Origin: Zoogloeaceae bacterium
Lineage (GTDB): Bacteria > Pseudomonadota > Gammaproteobacteria > Burkholderiales > Rhodocyclaceae
DNA: 5,553 nt
Direction: 5' to 3'
Assembly (NCBI GenBank): GCA_031267345.1
Contig: JAIRZG010000213.1
Location: 1 to 5,553, forward strand
Under the pieces are notes generated by a model. That model ran no database searches. It was not told where the DNA came from and worked only from the letters and a program-made list of their open reading frames with translations. Position numbers and translations under genes: made by a program. Of the stretch, positions 1 through 5,133 are shown piece by piece (within the stretch, counting starts at the first letter, position 1; every line of letters begins with the position of its first letter).

Positions 1-412
1 TTTTTAACGATAGCAGGTCATTAACAATATAGTTGGGCGTGTAATAAATTCCTTCTTTATTTCTGTATGAATCTGAAAGACTGTTTTCATAGCATCCTCC
101 AATAGATTCGGATATTTCACGCTCAGATTTCGCTTTTTTCAAGAATTCAGCCACAATAGACTCATGGTTATGTGTGTCTTTTTTCGACTTGTTTGCTCTC
201 TGATTAAGCTTCTCTATCCCAGATACGTTGTTCTTAAAATTTTCTACCGAATATTTTGAAACTTTACCTTTTGATGCAGCCACCAGATAACCGGTTTTAA
301 TCCAGTTTCTTACAGTGGCACCAGACACCCCAAGTATTCTTGCGCTATCTTCGATGTTCAAGCATTCTGGATTCTGCTCCGCAAATAGGGTTTGCTGTCT
401 TACGTTATTCAT
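1..412 (-). CDS. Putative HTH-containing N6-adenine DNA methyltransferase, N-terminal part (runs off window)
   Basis: This open frame is cut by the left window edge; 137 residues are visible. Residues about 18-45 (LNIEDSARILGVSGATVRNW and on) look like an excisionase/MerR-type helix-turn-helix. Residues 122-131 (IYYTPNYIVN) match the YYTPxxIV segment that precedes the SAM-binding motif in N6-adenine methylases of type I, type IIG and related restriction-modification systems. The catalytic motif (N/D)PPY would lie beyond the edge, so methylase activity is inferred and not seen. The start is well defined: an in-frame TGA at 428-430 leaves ATG 410-412 as the first start, and GGAG at 422-425 sits 9 nt upstream. 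Base and codon use are AT-rich, unlike the GC-rich nqr genes next to it, which suggests horizontal acquisition. It could be a type II or IIG methylase, a type I-like HsdM, or a methylase of another defence system. Confidence 0.72.
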   Translation of the reverse strand, partial: MNNVRQQTLFAEQNPECLNIEDSARILGVSGATVRNWIKTGYLVAASKGKVSKYSVENFKNNVSGIEKLNQRANKSKKDTHNHESIVAEFLKKAKSEREISESIGGCYENSLSDSYRNKEGIYYTPNYIVNDLLSLK

Positions 413-421
413 TGCATATAT

Positions 422-425
422 CTCC
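422..425 (-). promoter_or_regulatory. Ribosome binding site of the methylase-like gene
   Basis: GGAG on the minus strand lies 9 nt before the ATG at 412. With the in-frame TGA just upstream, it fixes the start of the methylase-like gene. Confidence 0.6.
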
Positions 426-462
426 GTTCATAACTTGTTTACGTGCAGAGCAGCTAACGTAC

Positions 463-487
463 AGTATACCCTTAGTAGGTGTATACT
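463..487. promoter_or_regulatory. Inverted repeat upstream of the methylase-like gene, possible operator/promoter
   Basis: AGTATAC at 463-469 and GTATACT at 481-487 form perfect 7-bp inverted arms around an 11-bp spacer, with partial extra pairing (CC/GG) inside. The element starts 50 bp upstream of the methylase-like start codon. Read on the minus strand, the inner arm contains TATACT, a fair -10 hexamer, but the hexamer 17 bp further up (ACCAAG) is a poor -35. Restriction-modification genes are often controlled through symmetric operators near the promoter, so this is a candidate operator. No regulator gene is visible to pair with it. Confidence 0.35.
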
Positions 488-681
488 TGGTTTCTGAAGA
501 TGCATAACAACAATTGTTCATACTCATCCTGTTGATTTCCAACAAATTAATATTTTTATGATGATGCGTACTACCGCCCCCCTCAAACTGCTCGATCAAA
601 TGGGAACACGACAGTTCAAGAAACGTCATGGCTTGTGAGCGCCAGGCAGACACAAGGGGATAAGTCCTTCCGCCCAACACC

Positions 682-1908
682 TCACCCTCCAAAATCATCC
701 AACAAAATGTTTTCCCGTTCCACACCCAAGTCCAGCAGCATTTTGATGACTGCCGCGTTCATCACGGGTGGCCCGCACATGTAGAACTCGCAGTCTTCCG
801 GGGCTTGGTGGTCTTTCAGGTAGCTTTCAAACAGCACGTTGTGGATGAAGCCGGTTGGACCGCTCCAGTTGTCTTCGGGTTGCGGGTCGGAGAGCGCCAA
901 GGTCCAGGTGAAGTTGGGGTTGTCGGCTTGCAGTTGGTTGAATTCTTCGACGTAGAAGGCTTCGCGCATGGAGCGCGCGCCGTACCAGAAGCTGATTTTG
1001 CGTTTCGTTTTCAGGCGTTTCAGTTGGTCGAAAATGTGCGAGCGCATCGGGGCCATGCCCGCACCGCCGCCGATGAAGACCATTTCGGCGTCCGTCTCTC
1101 TGGCGAAGAATTCGCCGAAGGGGCCGTAAACCGTGATTTTGTCGCCGGGTTTCAGGTTGAACACAAAGGAAGACATCTTGCCCGGCGGGATGTCGTCGCG
1201 CCCCGGCGGCGGGGTGGCGACGCGGATGTCGAACTTCACCACGCCTTTTTCTTCCGGATAATTCGCCATCGAATAGGCGCGAACGGTGGGTTCGTCGACT
1301 TTCGAGACGTAGCGCCAAAGATTAAATTTGTCCCAATCGCCCCGGTATTCGGGTTCGATGTCGAAATCCCTGTAATTCACCGTATGCGGTGGGCATTCGA
1401 GTTGCACGTAGCCGCCCGCGCGGAAATTGACGTTTTCGCCCTCGGGCAGCGCCAGGGTGAGTTCCTTGATGAAGGTGGCGACGTTGGGGTTGGAGACCAC
1501 CGCGCATTCCCATTTTTTGACGCCGAAGATTTCTTCGGGGATGCCGATTTTCATGTTCTGCTTGACCGCCGTCTGGCAGGAAAGCCGCCAGCCCGCTTTC
1601 GCTTCGCGGCGGGTGAAATGCGGTTCTTCGGTCGGCAGCATGTCGCCGCCGCCTTCAAAGACCTGGCATCTGCACTGGGCGCAGGTGCCGCCGCCGCCAC
1701 AAGCGGAGGAAAGGAAAATGTTGTTCGTCGCCAGCGTTTGCAGGAGCTTGCCGCCAGCGGGAACAGTGATTTTGCGCTCGTCATTGATTTCAATCACGAC
1801 ATCGCCGCTGCTGACCAGCCAAGCGCGGGCGATGAGAATGATGACCGCCAACGCCAGCACAATGCCGGTGAACATGCCGATGGCGAGAAAAATTTCCTGA
1901 GTGTTCAT
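682..1908 (-). CDS. nqrF: Na+-translocating NADH:quinone oxidoreductase subunit F
   Basis: NqrF is the NADH-oxidising entry subunit of Na+-NQR: NADH passes electrons to FAD and then to a 2Fe-2S centre on the cytoplasmic side of the inner membrane. The 408-residue product has the usual family length and is complete. An N-terminal membrane anchor spans about residues 6-28. A ferredoxin domain follows with cluster ligands Cys70, Cys76, Cys79 and Cys111 (the CGGGGTCAQC motif). The flavin domain shows RAYS at 210-213 and Ser246. The NADH domain has GGGAGMAP at 280-287 and CGPPVM at 378-383, and the protein ends in the typical DDFGG. Its ATG overlaps the TGA of the upstream small gene (ATGA, 1905-1908), so translation is probably coupled; the Shine-Dalgarno sequence (GAAAGAA) is weak. 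It is the last recognisable gene of the operon here. Confidence 0.97.
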   Translation of the reverse strand: MNTQEIFLAIGMFTGIVLALAVIILIARAWLVSSGDVVIEINDERKITVPAGGKLLQTLATNNIFLSSACGGGGTCAQCRCQVFEGGGDMLPTEEPHFTRREAKAGWRLSCQTAVKQNMKIGIPEEIFGVKKWECAVVSNPNVATFIKELTLALPEGENVNFRAGGYVQLECPPHTVNYRDFDIEPEYRGDWDKFNLWRYVSKVDEPTVRAYSMANYPEEKGVVKFDIRVATPPPGRDDIPPGKMSSFVFNLKPGDKITVYGPFGEFFARETDAEMVFIGGGAGMAPMRSHIFDQLKRLKTKRKISFWYGARSMREAFYVEEFNQLQADNPNFTWTLALSDPQPEDNWSGPTGFIHNVLFESYLKDHQAPEDCEFYMCGPPVMNAAVIKMLLDLGVERENILLDDFGG

Positions 1909-2258
1909 CGTGGTTCTTTCAAAAATTCATGAATCAGTACCTTGCGCGGCGCGAATGCTCCATACGACCAGAGCCAGAAAAATAAAGAAAACGGATGTGA
2001 TCCTTTTCCGTATTTTCCGATCCTCTCCCGCATTTTTCTTGCGCTGAAAACAAGGAACGACTGGACAAGGATTATGGTGCCCAAGAGTACTGTGACGAAC
2101 ACGGCGCTGTTCATAGAAGCATCTTCGATCACACCAGCGGGAATGGAGGGCGTCATTTCCCGCATCCAGTCATATTGATGACGGGTTAAGCGCAGAATAA
2201 TGAACAGCAGCCCCAGTCCGCACAGCGTATGGACAGTCCTTCCATATTTATTCATCAT
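1905..2258 (-). CDS. Small putative inner-membrane protein of unknown function
   Basis: I do not recognise this 117-residue protein. It has hydrophobic segments at about residues 11-24 and 51-72, and a shorter aromatic-rich one at about 89-103 (PFSLFFWLWSYGAFA). A basic stretch at 74-85 (RKMRERIGKYGK) follows the second segment and could be cytoplasmic. Only one cysteine (Cys13) is present, so it does not fit NqrM, a small Cys-rich Na+-NQR maturation factor. I chose ATG 2256-2258, with AAAGG 7 nt upstream; the adjacent ATG at 2253-2255 is equally possible. A longer frame opens upstream to 2558 but lies wholly inside the preceding gene and reads as low-complexity shadow sequence. The gene overlaps the end of the upstream gene by 11 bp and nqrF by 4 bp, so it is probably co-translated with both. 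A link to Na+-NQR is only inferred from position. Confidence 0.72.
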   Translation of the reverse strand: MMNKYGRTVHTLCGLGLLFIILRLTRHQYDWMREMTPSIPAGVIEDASMNSAVFVTVLLGTIILVQSFLVFSARKMRERIGKYGKGSHPFSLFFWLWSYGAFAPRKVLIHEFLKEPR

Positions 2259-3198
2259 GAATCGGCCTTTCGTATTCCTCGTCATTTTCAGGATCATAGA
2301 ACAAGGCTGCGGGCAGGGTGTCCTGCGCGGGTTCCTTGCCGGGACGCACGGTGACGCCACGAAGAACCGGGGCTTCCGGGTCGCTGCAATCTTTGGTGAA
2401 GGGCGCGTCGAAAATCGTCTCGCCGTCCCGGGTGATCGTGAGGTGGGCGCTGCCCCAGCGCGCGGCGCCACAGGACTTGCCTTCGGGAATGAAGGGATGA
2501 AGGACATAACGATACTCACTGTCGCCCAGACGGCAACTGGCTTCGAGGTCGATGGCATTATCCGCGCGGTCGAGCATATCCTCGATCCGGTTCGCGGCGG
2601 GCGGCGTTTCGCCCCATCTCCGGGTCATGCCAAAAACGAACTCCAGACGCAACTGGCGATACTCCGGCTGGCAGGCAACGACAAACATCAGCCTTAGATC
2701 CTCATCAGCCCTGCTCACGCGCTTCAACGGAACGCGTCCCGGACGAATCAGCACGCGATGAATGATCGGCCAATCCAAGCGATGGCAGGAATCGTCGAAG
2801 TCGCCATCAAACAGCGTCTTCCCGTCTTTTTCCACTTTCGCGCCCGCGCCCATGAAGGCGCCACACCTGCCCAGAGCATTGGCATTGCCCGGTTTGGGAT
2901 AAATTTCGATCCGGTATTCGCCGTCGCTCAAGCGGCAGACGCCCCGCGACGAACGGACGCTGCTGACAAAGCTGTTATCGTCGTATGTTACGTCAGGTTT
3001 CCACTGCGTCGCGCTCGCCTTCTCCGCCATAATTTCTCCCGCGTAATTGAAGGCCGAATCGTAGGTCAGAATCAGGCGGTCACGCGCGGGCTGACAATCA
3101 AAACCGGCGCGCAGGTGGAGAACATCCGCCGCCGCCAGAAACGGCAGGTAGAGGCAGACGAACAGGGCAGGACGCAAAAGGAAGGTTTTGCTGTGCAT
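2248..3198 (-). CDS. Secreted protein of unknown function with two homologous Cys-rich repeats
   Basis: I do not recognise this 316-residue protein. Residues 1-24 look like a signal peptide (basic start, hydrophobic FLLRPALFVCLYLPFL, then AAA-D), so it is probably periplasmic. The mature part contains two related units, about 26-157 and 168-290. Shared landmarks are a CQP near the start (Cys35, Cys176), CRLxDxEYR (Cys88, Cys222), CGA (Cys112, Cys243), a DGxTxFD strand, a fourth cysteine (Cys138, Cys271) and a closing RPGxxP. The four-cysteine pattern per unit suggests two disulfides each. The acidic C-terminal tail overlaps the next gene. ATG 3196-3198 is the first start after the nqrE stop, which lies in the same frame four codons upstream; no clear Shine-Dalgarno sequence precedes it, so it may depend on reinitiation after nqrE. 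It could be an envelope protein or an Na+-NQR accessory factor. Confidence 0.8.
   Translation of the reverse strand: MHSKTFLLRPALFVCLYLPFLAAADVLHLRAGFDCQPARDRLILTYDSAFNYAGEIMAEKASATQWKPDVTYDDNSFVSSVRSSRGVCRLSDGEYRIEIYPKPGNANALGRCGAFMGAGAKVEKDGKTLFDGDFDDSCHRLDWPIIHRVLIRPGRVPLKRVSRADEDLRLMFVVACQPEYRQLRLEFVFGMTRRWGETPPAANRIEDMLDRADNAIDLEASCRLGDSEYRYVLHPFIPEGKSCGAARWGSAHLTITRDGETIFDAPFTKDCSDPEAPVLRGVTVRPGKEPAQDTLPAALFYDPENDEEYERPIHDE
2408..3123 (-). repeat. Internal duplication: two homologous Cys4 units inside the secreted protein
   Basis: The frame encodes two diverged copies of a unit of roughly 125-130 residues. Cysteine spacings are 53, 24 and 26 residues in the first copy (35, 88, 112, 138) and 46, 21 and 28 in the second (176, 222, 243, 271). 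The best-matching part is CRLxDxEYR ... CGA ... DGxTxFD ... C ... VxxRPGxxP. The similarity is at protein level only; I saw no DNA-level repeat, so the duplication appears old. Confidence 0.75.
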
Positions 3199-3207
3199 GG
3201 CGGTTTT

Positions 3208-3816
3208 TTATAGCTGTACGCCGGAAAAGGACATGAAGCCCAGCGACATCAGGCCGATGATGATGAAGGCGATGCCCAGACCTTGCAATCCGACGGGCAC
3301 GTCGCTGTATTTCAGTTTTTCGCGGATTCCGGCCAGGAGCGCAATCGCCAGCGCCCAGGAAAAGCCGGAGCCGACGCCATACACCACGCTTTCGGAAAAG
3401 TTGTAGTCGCGTTCCTGCATGAACAGGGAACCCGCCATGATGACGCAATTGACGGTAATCAGCGGCAGGAAAATGCCCAAGGCGTTATAGAGGGCGGGCA
3501 CGTATTTATCGAGCAGCATTTCCAGAATTTGCACGATGGCGGCGATGACGCCGATGAAAGTGAGGAAGCTAAGATAGGAGAGATCGACGTCCGGCAGCCC
3601 CGCCCAAGCGAGCGCCCCGTCCTTCAGGAGATAGGTATAGACGAGATTGTTGGCGGGCAACGTGATCGCCTGCACCACGATCACCGCGATGCCGAGGCCG
3701 ATGGCCGTTTCCACCTTCTTGGAGATGGCGATGAACGAGCACATCCCCAGAAAGAAGGCGAGCGCCATGTTCTCGATGAACACGGAACGGACGAAAAGAC
3801 TTAAAAGGTGCTCCAT
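3208..3816 (-). CDS. nqrE: Na+-translocating NADH:quinone oxidoreductase subunit E
   Basis: NqrE is an integral inner-membrane subunit that, with its paralogue NqrD, holds a 2Fe-2S centre in the middle of the membrane on the electron path and lines the Na+ route. The 202-residue product is complete and has six hydrophobic segments (about 10-31, 36-57, 80-100, 110-132, 140-162 and 176-199). The cluster cysteines are Cys26 (LGMCSF) and Cys124 (TVNCVI). Glu99 in QILEMLLDKYVPALYNALG matches the conserved membrane acidic residue linked to Na+ handling in Vibrio NqrE (Glu95 there). The start ATG is supported by AGGAGA 5 nt upstream. The gene begins 19 bp after the stop of the inserted secreted-protein gene, whereas nqrE normally follows nqrD directly. 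The sequence resembles gammaproteobacterial NqrE. Confidence 0.97.
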   Translation of the reverse strand: MEHLLSLFVRSVFIENMALAFFLGMCSFIAISKKVETAIGLGIAVIVVQAITLPANNLVYTYLLKDGALAWAGLPDVDLSYLSFLTFIGVIAAIVQILEMLLDKYVPALYNALGIFLPLITVNCVIMAGSLFMQERDYNFSESVVYGVGSGFSWALAIALLAGIREKLKYSDVPVGLQGLGIAFIIIGLMSLGFMSFSGVQL

Positions 3817-3821
3817 TGCAA

Positions 3822-3827
3822 TCTCCT
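3822..3827 (-). promoter_or_regulatory. Ribosome binding site of nqrE
   Basis: AGGAGA on the minus strand lies 5 nt before the nqrE ATG, in the 19-bp gap after the preceding gene. It gives nqrE its own strong initiation site despite the inserted gene upstream. Confidence 0.75.
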
Positions 3828-3835
3828 GGGCTGTG

Positions 3836-4447
3836 CTATGCTGCGACGACGCTTACGAACACATGCGCGTCATTTTGATTTTCGCAATCCGCTCCGGCGC
3901 AAAAATCTTCCAAAACCAAAAGTTGGCGGGAATCATTTTCCGTGCGATTTTCCGTGCGCGCGCGTATGCGCATCCGCGCGCGCACATCCCAAGGATTTTC
4001 GTTCCCAAACACGTTTCCCAGTCTTGTGCCGACCAGCGAGGAAATATCCAGAACGCGAAACGCATAACCGGAATGCGCTTCGTTCAGCGCGGCTTCCGCG
4101 CGTTGCAATTGATCATCACGCAGACCCGTGTGAAAAACATCCATCAAGGCGCGGATATTTTCGTTCGCGCGAACGCGGTCGCGCGGCGCGTCGGAGATCA
4201 GCGCGAGAACCGGAAAACACCGACCGCCGGGTTTACACTGCGGATAAACCAGCGCGACGAAATATGCCTCTACCCTGCAGGCGCCCGCAACCACGCCCAA
4301 GCGGTTGAACCCGTCGAGAGAATACAGACGCGCGCCCACATCCCCGCTCGGCGGGGACGGGAGATTTTCCGTCGTCGGCGCGGCAAAGACGCCGGAGCAG
4401 AACCAGAACAGCGCGGCGACGCTTGCGAGATTGCGTTTCAGGTTCAT
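3836..4447 (-). CDS. Secreted Cys-containing protein of unknown function inserted between nqrD and nqrE
   Basis: I do not recognise this 203-residue protein. Residues 1-22 form a likely signal peptide (MNLKRN, hydrophobic ASVAALFWFCSGV, then FA-A), so the mature chain is probably periplasmic. The mature part has five cysteines (57, 71, 77, 183, 188), some in close pairs (CKPGGRC and CAGADC), suggesting disulfides with one cysteine left over. A central Arg-rich segment (about 156-174) contains RARMRIRAR followed by a perfect RTENRTEN tandem repeat. The product has no membrane segment after the signal. The start ATG lies 21 bp after the nqrD stop with only a weak GGAAG before it; the next gene, nqrE, starts 19 bp after the stop. 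The tight spacing implies co-transcription with nqrD and nqrE. Any role in Na+-NQR assembly or function is inference from position. Confidence 0.78.
   Translation of the reverse strand: MNLKRNLASVAALFWFCSGVFAAPTTENLPSPPSGDVGARLYSLDGFNRLGVVAGACRVEAYFVALVYPQCKPGGRCFPVLALISDAPRDRVRANENIRALMDVFHTGLRDDQLQRAEAALNEAHSGYAFRVLDISSLVGTRLGNVFGNENPWDVRARMRIRARTENRTENDSRQLLVLEDFCAGADCENQNDAHVFVSVVAA
3935..3958. repeat. Perfect tandem duplication of a 12-bp unit
   Basis: ATTTTCCGTGCG occurs twice back to back (3935-3946 and 3947-3958). On the coding strand it is in frame and encodes RTEN twice. The copies are identical at DNA level, which points to a recent slippage-type duplication. The second copy runs into the adjacent palindrome. 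Confidence 0.9.
3954..3985. repeat. 32-bp near-perfect GC-rich palindrome
   Basis: Fifteen of sixteen base pairs match around a centre between 3969 and 3970; the only mismatch is 3965/3974. The outer arms are GTGCGCGCGCG and its complement. As RNA this can form an 11-bp GC stem plus a short inner stem. The first 20 bases alternate purine and pyrimidine, the pattern that favours Z-DNA. It lies inside the coding region of the inserted gene, about 140 bp upstream of nqrE. Confidence 0.85.
4162..4175. repeat. 14-bp perfect palindrome inside the inserted secreted-protein gene
   Basis: CGTTCGCGCGAACG is self-complementary over all 14 bases. It is coding sequence for the inserted gene, and no function is evident; it may only reflect GC-rich codon use. 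Confidence 0.6.
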
Positions 4448-4468
4448 CGTAGACCGGCTTCCGGCATG

Positions 4469-5131
4469 TCAATCTTCCTTCACCTGTGGCGCGAGCTGGA
4501 AAACCGCCGGTTCCTGCTGTTCCTTCTTCCATACCCGCAAGGCCCAGATGAACAGGCCGATCAGGAAGAAGGCCGAGGGCGGCAGGAGCAGGAGGCCGTT
4601 GGGTTGATACCAACCGCCGTCATGGACGAGCGGCAGGATTTCCACGCCGAAGAGCTTGCCGGCGCCGAAAAGCTCGCGCACGACGCCCAGCGCGATCAAC
4701 ATCAGGGAATAGCCCAGGCCGTTGCCGACGCCGTCGAGAAAGGAAGCCCAGGGCGGGTTCTGCATGGCATAGGCTTCGGCGCGACCCATGACGATGCAGT
4801 TGGTGATGATGAGGCCGACGAAGACGGAAAGCTGTTTCGCCAAGGTGAAGGCGTAAGCCTGAAGAATCTGGTCGACCACGATTACCAGCGAGGCGATGAT
4901 GACCATCTGCACGATCATGCGGATGGAACTAGGAATCTGGTTGCGGATCATGGCGATGAAGAGGTTGGAGAACGCCGTCACCGCAGTAAGCGCAATCGAC
5001 ATCACCAGCGCCGTGTTGAGGTTACTGGTAACCGCCAGCGCCGAACAGATGCCGAGGATTTGCAGGGCGATGGGATTATTGTTGAAGATCGGGTCGAACA
5101 GCACTTCCCGCGTCGTTGCCTGTTTTGTCAT
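4469..5131 (-). CDS. nqrD: Na+-translocating NADH:quinone oxidoreductase subunit D
   Basis: NqrD is the inner-membrane partner and paralogue of NqrE; together they coordinate the intramembrane 2Fe-2S centre of Na+-NQR. The product has 220 residues, slightly longer than the roughly 210 of Vibrio NqrD because of a polar C-terminal tail. Six hydrophobic segments are visible (about 20-37, 39-60, 70-88, 100-120, 134-151 and 184-204). The cluster cysteines are Cys29 (LGICSA) and Cys112 (ITNCIVMGRAEAYAM), at the same numbers as in Vibrio. The ATG lies 2 bp after the nqrC stop, and GGAGGAG at 5139-5145 overlaps the nqrC end, so the two genes are translationally linked. Downstream, the usual neighbour nqrE is displaced by the inserted secreted-protein gene. 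Confidence 0.97.
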   Translation of the reverse strand: MTKQATTREVLFDPIFNNNPIALQILGICSALAVTSNLNTALVMSIALTAVTAFSNLFIAMIRNQIPSSIRMIVQMVIIASLVIVVDQILQAYAFTLAKQLSVFVGLIITNCIVMGRAEAYAMQNPPWASFLDGVGNGLGYSLMLIALGVVRELFGAGKLFGVEILPLVHDGGWYQPNGLLLLPPSAFFLIGLFIWALRVWKKEQQEPAVFQLAPQVKED

Positions 5132-5133
5132 GC

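Larger units (their letters stand above)
413..681. other. Intergenic region between nqrF and the methylase-like gene
   Basis: This 269-bp stretch separates the nqrF stop from the methylase-like start, and the GC-rich to AT-rich change happens inside it. It holds the GTATAC inverted repeat (463-487), a perfect AACAATTGTT palindrome near 508-517, and a weak inverted repeat CTTGTG/CACAAG (632-637 and 651-656). A minus-strand open frame (405-521) of 38 codons plus stop has an AGGA 5 nt before its ATG and ends 8 bp inside the methylase-like gene; it could be a leader peptide or chance. There is no GC stem followed by a T-run, so I see no intrinsic terminator for nqrF. No tRNA or insertion sequence is recognisable. 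Confidence 0.6.

Noticed and set aside
557..637. Short plus-strand frame in the intergenic region (starts MMMRTTAPLK)
   Set aside because: It has about 26 codons, no ribosome binding site and no recognisable similarity; most likely chance.
632..656. Inverted repeat CTTGTG/CACAAG as a terminator for nqrF
   Set aside because: The stem is only 6 bp with a 14-bp loop and no T-run follows on the minus strand.
1568..1577. Resemblance to the neisserial DNA uptake sequence (GCCGTCTGG)
   Set aside because: It is a single copy with a mismatch inside nqrF coding sequence, and no second copy was noticed, so it does not support a Neisseria origin.
805..1932. A 375-codon open frame on the plus strand opposite nqrF
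   Set aside because: It mirrors nqrF in an antisense frame, with composition bias (Ala, Phe, Asp, Val) from GC-rich codons; nqrF is certain.
2259..2558. Upstream extension of the small membrane protein to an ATG at 2556-2558
   Set aside because: The extra 100 residues lie wholly inside the repeat-protein gene, are Pro/Ser/Arg-rich, and a better start with an AAAGG site exists at 2258.
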